Below, one piece after another: positions 25,490 to 36,133 of a stretch of 64,000 bases of DNA. The stretch is from Coptis chinensis (Eukaryota; Streptophyta; Magnoliopsida; Ranunculales; Ranunculaceae). Below the pieces are notes generated by a model, which made no database searches, was not told where the DNA came from, and saw only the letters and a program-made list of their open reading frames with translations. How positions within the stretch are numbered: position 1 is the stretch's first letter; every line of letters begins with the position of its first letter. The stretch covers positions 91,289,501-91,353,500 of the forward strand of contig CM027381.1 in assembly GCA_015680905.1 (NCBI GenBank), given 5' to 3'. The translations under genes and the position numbers were made by a program.

Positions 25490-27745
25490 ACAAGCTATTT
25501 TCAAGACACAGTGCTTTCGGGGATCACCGAAGCGGCGGCTTCTTCTATAGCTAGATCCGCGGCCTTGTCTATAGCCTCGGCGACCATCTCAGCGGCCTCT
25601 CTCCCTTCAGAAGTAGACTCCTGCATGGGCACAGTGATTTCAGATATAGGAGCAGCGGCAGAAGTTTAAGGAAGGAGGCGGCCTTCTTTGGTAAGCCGGT
25701 CAATCTCCTCCTTGACCTTCTTGGCCACCCTCTTCTTGGCTTAGGTCCGATAGATGTCCCGGAGTTCGCCCATGTCGGCCTCATCTTTGCGTTTGGAGTG
25801 CCGCAGCGCGGCCATGATGATGCCCGAGAAAGGGAGTCCAGAGCGGCAGCATGCTTCTCTTGAAGGGTCTCGCGCTGATTGCTCAGGCGGTCATTGACCT
25901 TGTCCATATAAGCCAGGTGGGCGGCCTCGGCGGTCCTGAGCTCATCTTGGGCCTTGAGCTTGTCTAGTTCCGCGGCCGCATTCTTCTCTTCGAGATGGGC
26001 CACCTCCTTATCAAGTTCATCAATCCGCGCCCTGGCACCAAACAGGCCGCGGATCATGAAGGAGATATCCAGACTCATCTGAGGAAGGGAGCAAAAGTTA
26101 GAGTATTCAGAGAGAGAGAAGAAAGATGTCAAATTCAAAGAGAGGGGTACCTTCTCCCAGCCTGAGTAGAAGGAAGTCCGGTGAGACTCAAAGGAACTGC
26201 CTTCGGCGTATGCCATGTCTTCAGGGAGGTGAGACCCATAGAACAGGGAAGAAGCCACTGCCGGGTTTTTCAGAGCAGAGTCCTTGATATTTAGAGTGCG
26301 GTTCCAGAGCTTGAAGGAAGGACAAAAGGGAGGAATGGGTTCATCGGCCTCCTTATCAGTTCGGGGCACCACCTCCTTCCCGGGCCGCTGTTCCATTGGA
26401 GGAGGCGCGGTAGGTTGGGGCGCGGCCTTAGAGGCGGGGCCTGCTCCAGGAACGGAGGGCGCGGACGTTTGGGGGGGAAGGTGAAGAATGAGCTGCGGCA
26501 ACAACATCCTCATCTGAGTCACTATCGAAGAGTTTGCGTTTGTTAACGCCCATGTTTGAAGTAGGAGAAGCGGTGGAGGGGGAATGAGATGTGGAGTATT
26601 GGTCTTCCCAAGTTTCCAGGGAGCGGTAGGGAGTAGGGGCTGCGGAGTGATGAGTGGTATGGCGAACGAGGGGAGGGGTGGGGAGTTGGCGATGCGGCTT
26701 TTTTGGGGGGGGAGGGACGCGGGGGCTTTCTTTCTTTAGGGGGAGGAGGACGGAAAAATGGGGCGCTATATTTTCCTATGGATGCGATTCGGGGATCGGA
26801 CGATAGGGGATAGCGGTGGCGTGGTCAATCAAAGTAGCCGGACCGAAAGCAGCGCCAGTCGCGAATCCTCTGGAAGGTCGTGGAAAAGACGTTGTCGTAG
26901 GGCCGCGACTTTGAGTCGGGTCGCCAACCTGAAATAGACAGACGACAAGTCAGATGAAAAACCAAAAGATCTACTACAAGGGTGGTAGATAAAGAGTGGG
27001 ACTCACCACTGGGGAGGAAAGCCAGGTGATTGAGATTCAATTCAGGTGGAAGATCTGCGGAGAGGAAGTTTCCTGAGATATAAAGAGGGTAGTGGTGCCA
27101 CAATTTGTCTGAGGAGGTGATACGAAGGATAAAATGTTGTTTTCTAGGGCGGAGGCAAAAGGAGTGATAGCCCATTAATCGACTTCCTTGGTGCTCTTTT
27201 TGAGGTAGAAATGAGCGGCCATGTCGCGAACCGTTATCCTGGGTACTTCTGAGCGGTTGTAGTGGTTCGCGGCATACATGACCCTCCAGAAATTGCCGAT
27301 ACATTGGCAGGGGGGGATGTTGAAGTGATTACACACCTCGACATCAAGACGAGTGAGGGGCAATCGCAGCCCGGCGACAATTTGTCCTACCGTGGCCACA
27401 AGGCACCCTGGCTTGTGGGGGACCAAGTGTGGGAAATAGGTTAAGTCAGGCACGTGCTCTAGGGTGACGTCAGCGGGTATCCCGTAAGCCGCTTTAACGG
27501 CCTCAAGATTAGGTCTACGGCTACGTGGTGGTGGCGGCGGCGGAAGGGCAAAAGCTTGCCCGGAGGTAGATGGGGCCTCGGTTTGGTCAGGGAGGGAGGC
27601 AAGGCTATGGTGTAGGGAGGAGGAGGAGGTGGCGGATCTAGAAACAGACATCGGGGACAGGGTGGAAGACGCACAACCACAAGGCAGAAAAGGAAGTGGA
27701 GATGAACAGTTCCAAATACAAAGGCGAAATGCGCAATATAGCAAT
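25490..27745 (-). pseudogene. Antisense ORF region of the Tat element (putative gypsy-type transposon domain)
   Basis: Two long minus-strand frames lie between integrase and the right LTR. The one at 27,744-27,175 has a Pro/Ser-rich start, then YGIPADVTLEHVPDLT and IPPCQCIGNFWRVMYA. The one at 26,522-25,569 has a Pro-rich start and a long coiled coil (IDELDKEVAHLEEKNAAAEL). Antisense ORFs at this place are known in Grande and other Tat elements, and the first resembles the domain annotated as putative gypsy-type transposon. Their role is not known. Fossil. Confidence 0.7.
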
Positions 27746-28189
27746 TAAAGGGAGCTAGAGAGAGAAGGAGACCAACCTGAGGAAAAGAGAGAGCAACCGG
27801 AGCAAGAATGCCAGCCAAGGAACCCGGAGAAGACGACCGAGCGAGCAACCGGAGCTGGAAGACAGAAGAAAGGTGGAGGAAGAGTGGGGAGAAAATGGAA
27901 GGCAAAAGAAAGGCGAGTGAGAGAGAGAAAAGAAATCGAGCGGGCTTTTTATAAGAGGTGGGGGCAAAAGGGTAACTGCAGGGGTGTTGAAATCGAGGAG
28001 ACACCGAAAAGAGCCAGCCAGCAAAAGACACGTGGAGGCACGAGAAACGAGGGGGCAGAAGTGAAAATTGCATGGACACTCATGAAAACAGCTGTGAGGG
28101 GAAGAGGGAGGGCCACGGTCGGAATGAGGAAGGTTGCGGACTCTCGACTCCCCGATTGGGATATCATCACGGACTCGAGAGGGGGCATC

Positions 28190-28530
28190 TGTAGTGGCAT
28201 GGTGTCGTCCCATAATATCATGGGGAAAGGGGGGCCGGACTTAACATAACACACAAGGCAGCGCAACATCTGATCAGGAAGATAGCACGTGGTCGCGGTA
28301 CGGAAACCCTACACCTGGAGGGGAGGGGACCGCGAGATAGAGGGACAGGTGGAGGGTTGAGATGAGAGAGGGAGGGGATATAAAAGAGAAAAGATGGGAG
28401 AGGAAGAAGGGGAAAAAAGGGAGTGTGAAGACTGCCTAGAGGGAGAGTGTGAACAGGGTATTGAGATATCATTAGAGTTATAACATTTGTAAGAGAACAG
28501 TGTTTGGAGTTATTCATCTGAGTTGTAACA
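28190..28530 (+). repeat. Right LTR of the Tat element
   Basis: It is 341 bp with the same ends as the left LTR. Differences from the left LTR gather in a patch of about 110 bp starting near 28,256; outside it I see one substitution. Confidence 0.95.
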
Positions 28531-28719
28531 AAGACCATACCTACCTCGATTGTTTGCTTTATTCTCTCCTATACGCAGACCACTTCAATAAGTTGGTATC
28601 GTATTCTGCACTTCCTAAACTCTGAAATTGAGAAACCATCCGGTTGCCGCCCACTCTCAATATATTGCTATGAATCAGCATGAGTACCTAGGTGTAAGAC
28701 ATTTCAATATCTCCATAAG
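28531..28719. other. Flank between the Tat element and duplication copy B
   Basis: It begins with the AAGAC target duplication. No feature is recognised. Confidence 0.5.
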
Positions 28720-30320
28720 AGGTAGCAACTCAAATTTGAATTGAATTTGAGTTACAATACCCGCTTAAAACATATGTTATAATTTGTTGGGCACAGGCCC
28801 AACAGTAATAGTATACTTAGAGGTTTCTAAGCCCAATAGCTTCTACCTAATTAAAAAAAATAAAAAAATCTAATTTAAAATAAAATATGGATATTTGCGT
28901 TGGACCCAAATTTTTACATTTCTTAGCTTTAGGTAATCCTATCGTTAGTTAACGATTCATTTACCAAGTTTGACCGTCTATTGTGGTGTGTCTGGTGTTA
29001 TGCCCTTTCAAAATGCAACAACTACCCCTCACACGTTTTGCACATGCCTACACCATAAAACTCAAAATCCAAATTTCAAATTACCCGACACGTGTCATAA
29101 TCCATGCTCCTAATAGAGTGGTGGCTACAAAAAAGGAGAAGCTTGCTATTCCAAAATATCAAAATTTAAGAGATATACAAAACTAAAAACCTAGGAAAAG
29201 TGAACTTCCAATCACTTAGTAAAATATAATCTATTAACCTAAAAAAAAACAATTTAACTACACATATTGAAAAACAAGGTAGCCTATTTTCTTCCTCTTC
29301 ACCATTATTTACAATAATTTATTGACTTCATTTTATTATGTATATTGCAGATAATGGTGTATGAAAATTACAGCTTATGTTAAAAAAAAATGCTAAAGGA
29401 AATTCTAGAATAAGGACTTGACATTTAACAAGATCCGATTTACAACACAGAATTAGAGAGCGAACGACTCAAAAGCACTGTAACATTAAAGGTGAAGACG
29501 TCATAGTTAACGAAATTGATGGAAGACCAACATATTCTGTTGCAAAAGCAGAGGATTCAGCAGCTTTTAACACAATACAGTTTATAAATGATGAACGTGA
29601 TATGAAAATTGAAGACTTCAATTTCAAAGAACTTATGAAGAAAACAATAGAAGTTGAAGAGAAACAAAATCAACTCGACATCCTCAAAAATATTATGCTA
29701 GATTGTTTGGTTGATGATAAACACAACAAAGATAAAATTAAATGAATGAATGACATGGAAAGTTCCATAATAAAGAAAAGAAAACCATGAGAATTAGTAC
29801 TTTAATACCAAAATTTTAGTATGTTAATCACATAATATTTTTTTAATGGCCGAGGTTTAACGCTTCTTATTTATGAAAGTTTGTCACTATTAAGTCCTTT
29901 AATTTTTAGTTTAAATTTATAATATTAGCACGCTCACTTTTCCAATTCGACTAATTCAAGTTATATTGTGTTCGATATCGAAAAAAATAAAAGTTATTTG
30001 TCACCTTTGGAGTAGGTATTCGTATCATAGCATTGTTTCGTTTCCTGACCTTCAAAAACAAGTGAGTAAATGTAATCATTACCTATCCTCCCTTACTATT
30101 ATTACAAACGAATTTACCAAAATAAGCTAACAATTAACAAATATCGATAAAAAAACAAGTGAAGAATAATAGGTGATCAACTATTTCCATACTGCAATAA
30201 GTGGATGCCCTGAACATTCTACAATGTAAATACTGGACAGTGTCTTCCAAATATTAATGAGATAGTGAGTTTCTCCTTTAGTATTCTAATGCCAAATACA
30301 AGATGATCTTTAAAAAAAAA
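28720..30320 (+). repeat. Direct duplication of about 1.55 kb, copy B
   Basis: Counterpart of 15,690-17,245. It carries about 115 bp extra at about 30,070-30,190 compared with copy A; the extra piece could be an insertion here or a loss there. It includes the same G-box palindrome (29,087-29,096) and a dsRBD-like/coiled-coil unit. Confidence 0.85.
29340..29755 (+). pseudogene. dsRNA-binding-like plus coiled-coil unit, copy 3
   Basis: The first part (about 29,389-29,495) is a degraded version of copy 2, with two in-frame stops. The second part (about 29,493-29,750) is open and reads EDVIVNEIDGRPTYSVAKAE, DSAAFNTIQFI, then the coiled coil KIEDFNFKELMKK and QLDILKNIMLDCL, ending in TGA. The PTYSVAKAEDSAAF stretch is the best dsRBD-like last strand and helix of the three copies. 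Function is unknown. Confidence 0.42.
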
Positions 30321-30884
30321 ACACAACGTTGATTATATTGGTGGGAATCCGAAAGGAAATCCATTAAAAAATAGAAGTATTTTGCTTCATGGTATTCTTT
30401 AGTAAAAGGTGAAAAAATAGTTCGCTCTATGCTCATCGGGCAACTGCCTGTGTTTAGACCTTTCTTTGTCTCTTAAGCCTCACAACTATGGGACTTCCTA
30501 CAGAAAACAGCAATCGCAGCATTTGTTCAGTGAACGGGTATGAAATCTAAAGGCCCGTTGATACAAAAAAAAATAGCCTTTTAGTATAAGAAAGAAAAAA
30601 TGGCCGTTTAGTACCATGAACTTTGCTGGTTTTATCAATTTGGGCCAATAACTTTTTTTTGAGCAAATTGGGCCATGACCTTTCTTTTTTGTATCAGTTT
30701 GGGCCACCGTTACCATTCCGTTACTTCACATGTTTATGTGGCATGCCGGATGTATATGTGTCCGACCAAATGCTTATGTGTCACCGTTGAAGTGCACACC
30801 TAATCACCGGTGACGTGGCATCAAAATTTCAAAGTGTTTCAAACCCAAAATTTCACAGAAATTTCACCAAAATTTCAAAGTGTT

Positions 30885-31350
30885 TCCCCAAATTCATTAC
30901 TAGCCATAGGATGTAAAGACAACACAATCCCACCACCCATATTACTATAATTACCATAATCATAAACACTCAACAACCATTTCAAATCACCAATAGAAGC
31001 ATCAAGAACACTGAAAAGTTTTACTTTAAATCGAAGACTTGAAGTTATCGTAACAACGCGACGAAAAACCCCACTCTTTTTACACTTTCTAAAAGTGTTA
31101 ATGCACGTTCAAGATTCTTGGTAAGGTCAAAGAGAATTCTATGGAAGGGGGGGGGGGGTTCATATAATGAAGTAGTTGAGCTTCTAATGAGACGTAAAAC
31201 GGAACGGAGCATTTGGGAAAGATGTTCGACTAGTTTTGAAGTTTCTGAACATTCGAACTTGTAGGATTCTGCTTCTTCAGCTGATTTTAGGATTCTGTCT
31301 GTTAGGAGTTTTAGGAATTGGAGTTCTTCTTCCAGCAGTTACTTTAAACA
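30885..31350 (-). pseudogene. ARM-repeat protein (DUF7032) fragment inside the Pack-MULE
   Basis: The minus strand reads LLTDRILKSAEEAESYKFEC, LSQMLRSVLRL, TKNLERALTL, then SVLDASIGDLKWLLSVYD and GGGIVLSLHPMASNEFG. This order is the N-terminal DUF7032 domain of plant armadillo-repeat proteins. A few frame breaks are present, including one at a run of G near 31,150. No ARM repeats follow. It is a captured piece and not a gene. Confidence 0.8.
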
Positions 31351-31372
31351 ATTACTTTACTTCGTTCTCATA

Positions 31373-31786
31373 CTATGTTAAAGGAATTTGAGCTACCCCA
31401 GCATCAGAAAACGTTTTCCTTGCAGCAGCATCAGTTCTATGGTTTTGAACAAAAAACCTATTGAAACTTGGTTTAGCAACACTTCCTTGCCACACTAGCA
31501 CACACTTGTTGATTATGTTCAAAACTTTAAAAGTTTCAGGATTTAATTTAATATGGTATACCTCAGTGAGTTGTTGAATATTGGTCTCGATGGGCAACAC
31601 CGCACAACCATCGGTGTGGTTCTTTTCGGATGTAGCTAGGACTGTTTCTTGAGTGATTAATCTCATTCGAATAGTCCTTACGCGTCTCCATTGCCAACCC
31701 GGATAGCCAAAGATACAATGTATAGGAGAGAGCGAACCACTCGTTACAAGGGGATGTATTAAAGCAAAATATCTACTTTCTGTCAT
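31373..31786 (-). pseudogene. PRP3 C-terminal fragment inside the Pack-MULE
   Basis: The last 45 codons of this minus-strand frame read NKCVLVWQGSVAKPSFNRF then RTDAAARKTFSDAGVA. This is the C-terminal DUF1115 part of the U4/U6 snRNP protein PRP3, a spliceosome component. The preceding 90 codons (such as GYPGWQWRRVRTIRMRLI) are not recognised and may be from another source. The PRP3 piece lacks the end of the domain. Other PRP3 pieces lie on the opposite strand at 34.1-36.1 kb; those stop just before the block present here. Confidence 0.75.
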
Positions 31787-32129
31787 ATGAAGAAGATGAG
31801 ATGATGCATGATGACATCATCACTATTTAGTTTGGGCATACGACTTCTTAAACTTAAGTTTACTTTGGGCTTAAGTTTGTTAGAAAAAAATGAACCGTTT
31901 CAGTCTTTTTATGTAGCGGATTTGGGCCCATTGGGTCCATGGGTAAGTCCAGCACACATAACAGCCGTTTGTACACATAGGCAAATTTTCTAACGGAAAT
32001 ACACCAGTGGCCCAAACTGATAAAAAAAGAAAGGTCATGGCCTAATTTGCTAAAAAAATTATTGGCCCAAATTGATAAAACCAGCAAAGTCTATGGTACT
32101 AAACGGTCATTTTTTCTATAAAAAATTAT

Positions 32130-33180
32130 TGGTTGATCAATTAATTTATTGTCGGAGTTTCAATATAGTTTGGAAGTAAGAATTTTGATATATAATAATA
32201 AAGTGAAAAAAATAATTATATAAAAACGGTCCCCGTTCGTTGAATATATCGTTAGTGGAAGAAGGGATTTTCTTTGTGCTTCCCAATTTCCGATTTGACC
32301 ATTGATGGTTTTAATGGGTAAAAAATAGTGGAAGAAGGGAAGAGGCATTTCTTTAGGTAAGAAAATTGGATTTTTCTTTGTGCTTCCCAATTTACGATTA
32401 AAGGGGTTAACAAATTTTGGGGGTTTCGTTATTGAAAGACGCCATATTTTTTTACAAAAGGGAAAAATGTTTTGTTTGAGAAAGTTAAGGTTTATGTTGA
32501 AACTATGGCCTTCATTTATCCTCTGTATTGTATTTACCTGATCTGCCATTAAATTTATTATCTGTGAGTGCTCTCACACGTGATCTTAATTGTCTTGCTG
32601 TGTTTTCTGGTGATACTTGTGAATTTCAGGATCAGCGGACTTAGAGGACTATTGGTAGGGGGAGGCGTTCTTCATGAGGGCTCTATTTTGATTGGATTCT
32701 TTAGGTATGTTTACTAATTTATTAAATCTGAAATTGCTTGGTTGTGATTTTTATTCGATTGGATAATGTTTATAAACCAAATTGTTGGGTTTGATTTCAC
32801 ACTGTTACCAATAGTGCAACGAAAGTGTTGAATTCCTTTCTAAGACATATAATGTATTTTCTTAAGTGAAGAGATAGCTTGGACAAACTGGTTGTTTTGT
32901 TGCTTAATGGAGGCTTGGGAACAACCATGGGCTGTACTGGTCCCAAGTAAAGTTTTCTGTTCTGTTCTGTGTGTTTACTTTCCGTGTTTGTTTAATATAA
33001 ATTTGATTAGTTTCTATCATTATTATCCAATAGTAATATACTGTTTGGTGAGAGGTTGAATTTTGCATTTATTCAGACTATGTTCAGATTGTTCATTTCA
33101 TAAATTGGTTGCATGTGGGTAGGAGTCTGGGACTGAAAATTCGGATTTGTGAATGTTGTAATATTGCCATGAGAGGTTGT
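32130..33180. other. Spacer before the ASCC2-like remnant
   Basis: A short imperfect direct repeat (GAAGAAGGGA and TTTTTCTTTGTGCTTCCCAA) lies at about 32,258-32,400. The remainder looks like intron or UTR sequence. There is no supported gene. Confidence 0.4.
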
Positions 33181-34130
33181 TGGAAGAATCTGTAATGCTT
33201 ATGGGTTCACTCTGCACAAGGAACTGCCGTCTATGGATATTTCACTGGATAAGATTCCACCACCCAAGTCTTCCTCATCTTCAAGTAGGAATGATAAGGG
33301 AAAAGGATTGGTAGAAATTACATCACCATCAAAAGTGGTTGCGACAGCAGTGGAGAGACAAATTGAGGGGACCTCTTCCTCATTGTCATCTTCATCATTG
33401 CCTGGGCGTTATACAAGAAAGACCAAACATGACTTGCCCACTTCAAAGGCCCTGAACTCGAGAGGTGATGGGCATTCTGCAAAAACTGCAATTCTTGCAT
33501 CTCAATATGAGTACGAAGACGAGTACGATGACTCATTTGATGATCTGGGTCTGAATGTTGTGGAATCTGGATTTGAAGGTGATGAAAATTTGGGTGATAG
33601 GATTAAATCAGCTCCCATGAAATCATTGGGGTCAGAAGCAGAAAGCACTGCTCCTAATAAATCTGGTCCAAGATGGAACTCAAGGAAGGGACCTCAGTTT
33701 TATGTGAAGGATGGGAAGAACTACGGTTACAAAGTTTCAGGATCAGTTGCTGTGGTAGATTCTAGAGAAGCAGCTCTGGTCAATCAAGCCCAGAAGGAAG
33801 TAATTAATGGTCTCGGACGTGGTGGAAACCTTCCACTGGGTGCTGTTAAAAAATTGACAGAGTCTAATGAGCAACAGGATCAGGAGGCGTCTGATGTTAT
33901 TGAGGTAGGCGGAAGAGGGAGACCAGCTAGCTTGAAGGGCAGGGGAAGGTACTAACAAATAACAAATTATAGTTTATGTTACCTGCATTTTATACCAGTT
34001 GTAGCGAGTTGATTAGCAAATGGCAGACAATGGTTTACGAGGAGTCGTGTGAAGTTGATGTATGGCCCGATTTTCAGAACTTAACATCGACTGTAATCTC
34101 TAGATCAGCATTTGGTAGCAGCTATGAAGA

Positions 34131-34661
34131 TGGCCCCTGATTGAACCACCAAAGCCTAAGGTCAAGATGAGCAATCTCATGAAAGTTCTCAGCTCTGAAG
34201 CTACACAAGACCCCACAAAGCTTGAAATGGAAATTCGTACTACTGCTGCCGAGCGTGAACAAGCTCATGTTGATAGGAATATTGCACGAAAGCTTACAAC
34301 GGCAGAGCGGCGTGAGAAAAAAGAGAGGAAGCTTTTTGAGGATCCAAACACACTAGAAACAATTGTTTCTTTTTATAAGATCAATGATCTTTCACATCCT
34401 CAGACCCGTTTTAAGGTCAATGTTAATGCCCAGGAGAACCAATTAACTGGGTGTGCAGTGATGGCTGACGACATGGCTGTGGTGGTTGTTGAAGGTGGTA
34501 GCAAGCCTATCAAGAGGTATGGCAAGCTGATGCTTGGGAGAATAAACTGGGCTGCTGCTGTGGCAGCAGATAAAGATGATGAGGATGAAAACGAGGACAA
34601 TTCGAGGGTGTTAGTTGAGGGAAAGGGTGTGGTTGGATTTAGTTGGAGATTAGTGTGGTAA
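34131..34661 (+). pseudogene. PRP3 middle segment, copy 1
   Basis: It reads PPKPKVKMSNLMKVLSSEAT, LEMEIRTTAAEREQAHVDRN and VVVVEGGSKPIKRYGKLML followed by GRINWAAAV. This is the region before the C-terminal block of PRP3, a U4/U6 snRNP splicing factor. The frame is open for 164 codons, then leaves the family at NSRVLVEGKG, where relatives read NKCVLVWQG. It is a duplicate of the end of copy 2 and cannot encode a whole PRP3. Confidence 0.82.
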
Positions 34662-34690
34662 ATGGACTTTCTTCTGTTGTATCTCTTGAT
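34131..34690 (+). repeat. Direct repeat unit of the PRP3 region
   Basis: It matches about 35,605-36,152 at about 97 percent by eye, through the words ATGGACTTTCT-CTGTTG past the coding block. The repeat boundaries lie beyond the PRP3 homology, so the duplication happened after PRP3 had joined the ASCC2-like sequence. Confidence 0.85.
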
Positions 34691-35046
34691 GAATATACCA
34701 ACTGCTCCTATGGTTGTAATTAGCGGTATTCAACAACTTGCCTATCTTAAGATTAAACCTGATTTCAAATGTTAAATTACAATTGTAATAATTTGTTGTG
34801 TTTCTCTGCAGGGGATATGAATTGAGGACAAATGCTGGTGGTTGTAATAGACTTCTTTGTTGGAAAAAAACTAAACACAACAACAAAGGAAAGGTAGGTT
34901 AATCAGATATACTCTTTCTGAATTCAAAGTTTCATTAAGAAGAAAAATACATGTGTGCAATCATGATTTGATCATCTTTCTATTTGTAGGAAAATCGTTT
35001 CTTTTGCTAATTTTCTTACTTGATGATAGTTTACATTGTTTTTCAG

Positions 35047-36133
35047 AGTCAATTTGGAGAAGCCCAAGCTAAGGAGTTGAAAACAAAACAAGCCCAGCTA
35101 GCAAAGGCAAAATCTGAGCCTGATATCAATCCAAATTTGATCGAGGTGTCGGAGAGGGTTATTGCCAGAGAAAAGTCAAAGGACTCGGTTCCAGATGTTG
35201 AGTGGTGGTAAGTTGTTTACATTCTACTTAATATTATATGCAGGTTGAATGTCTCTTACGTTTTAAATTTTGTCAAAATTTTAAGATGTGAGACAGGGAC
35301 CACTTCTCTGTCTTGCATGGAGTTTCTATAATACATGTCTTACTTTGTTTTTACTGACTAACTCAGGGATCGGTCATTGTTGCTTTCTGGAGAATATGGT
35401 GACATTACTGAAGGGAACATGATTGGCGAAGATAAACTGAAAATTGATAAGATCACCATCTATGTAGAACACCCACTTCCAATTGAGCCACCAGCTGAGC
35501 CTACTCCTCCTCCACCACAACCCATGAAGCTAACTAAGGAGCAGAAAAAAATGCGGACCCAGCGCCGCCTGAATAAAGAAAAAGACAGGCAAGAGATGAT
35601 AAGACAAGGCCTGATTGAACCACCAAAGCCCAAGGTCAAGATGAGCAATCTCATGAAAGTTCTCGGCTCTGAAGCTACAAAGACCCCACAAAGCTTGAAA
35701 TGGAAATTCGTACTGCTGCTGCCGAGCGTGAACAACTCATGTTGATAGGAATATTGCACGAAAGCTTACACCGGCAGAGTGGCGTGAGAAAAAAGAGAGG
35801 AAGCTTTTTGAGGATCCAAACACACTAGAAACAATTGTTTCTGTTTATAAGATCAATGATCTTTCACATCCTCAGACCCGTTTTAAGGTCGATGTTAATG
35901 CCCAGGAGAACCGATTAACTGGGTGTGCAGTGATGGCTGACGACATGGCTGTGGTGGTTGTTGAAGGTGGTAGCAAGCCTATCAAGAGGTATGGCAAGCT
36001 GATGCTTGGGAGGATAAACTGGGCTGCTGCTGTGGCAGCAGATAAAGATGATGAGGATGAAAACGAGGACAATTCGAGGGTGTTAGTTGAGGGAAAGGGT
36101 GTGGTTGGATTTAGTTGGAGATTAGTGTGGTAA
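35047..36133 (+). pseudogene. PRP3 middle segment, copy 2, with an intron
   Basis: Exon 35,047-35,208 reads FGEAQAKELKTKQAQLAKAK through PDVEWW. After an intron (GTAAGT to CTCAG, ending at 35,366) the next exon reads DRSLLLSGEYGDITEG, IYVEHPLPIEPPAE and KKMRTQRRLNKEKDRQEMI, and runs into the block shared with copy 1. One base is missing in the AT-KTPQSLKW stretch compared with copy 1, which shifts the frame. A spliced intron is still present in genomic form, so this is a segmental and not a retro copy. It ends at the same VLVEGKG junction as copy 1. Confidence 0.82.

Larger units (their letters stand above)
19221..28530 (+). mobile_element. Ty3/gypsy LTR retrotransposon, Tat lineage, broken fossil
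   Basis: The element is 9.3 kb long with LTRs at 19,221-19,553 and 28,190-28,530 that start TG and end CA, and the 5-bp target duplication AAGAC on both sides (19,216-19,220 and 28,531-28,535). A primer-binding-type stretch (TTGGCGCTGTCTGTGGGG) follows the left LTR and a purine tract precedes the right one. The coding order is gag, protease, reverse transcriptase, RNase H, a second archaeal-type RNase H, integrase, then about 3 kb with antisense ORFs. The second RNase H and antisense ORFs are known marks of the Tat lineage (Grande, Retand and kin). Its bases are much richer in GC than the surroundings. The element is broken, with on the order of ten visible breaks. The LTRs are nearly identical outside one patch, which suggests a recent insertion. 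Confidence 0.95.
30594..32116. mobile_element. Pack-MULE-like element with about 120-bp terminal inverted repeats
   Basis: The left end (30,594 to about 30,715) and the right end (about 31,998 to 32,116) are reverse complements over about 120 bp with few differences. The outer tips read GAAAAAATGGCCGTTTAG and its mate with one change. A 9-bp flank TATAAGAAA (30,585-30,593) is matched by TATAAAAAA (32,117-32,125), 8 of 9, fitting the 9-bp target duplication of Mutator-like elements. There is no transposase inside. Instead the interior carries host gene fragments on the minus strand, which defines a Pack-MULE. Confidence 0.85.

Noticed and set aside
19272-28538. Many long open frames opposite the gag-pol frames and within the LTRs
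   Set aside because: They are shadows of the real frames in GC-rich DNA, with repetitive Pro/Ser/Leu composition. Only the two antisense frames after integrase match a known pattern.
33233-33955. Complete 240-residue protein starting at the Met at 33,233
   Set aside because: Homology to ASCC2-like proteins begins upstream of this Met in the same frame, and the frame ends by running through a donor site, so it is an exon and not a whole gene.
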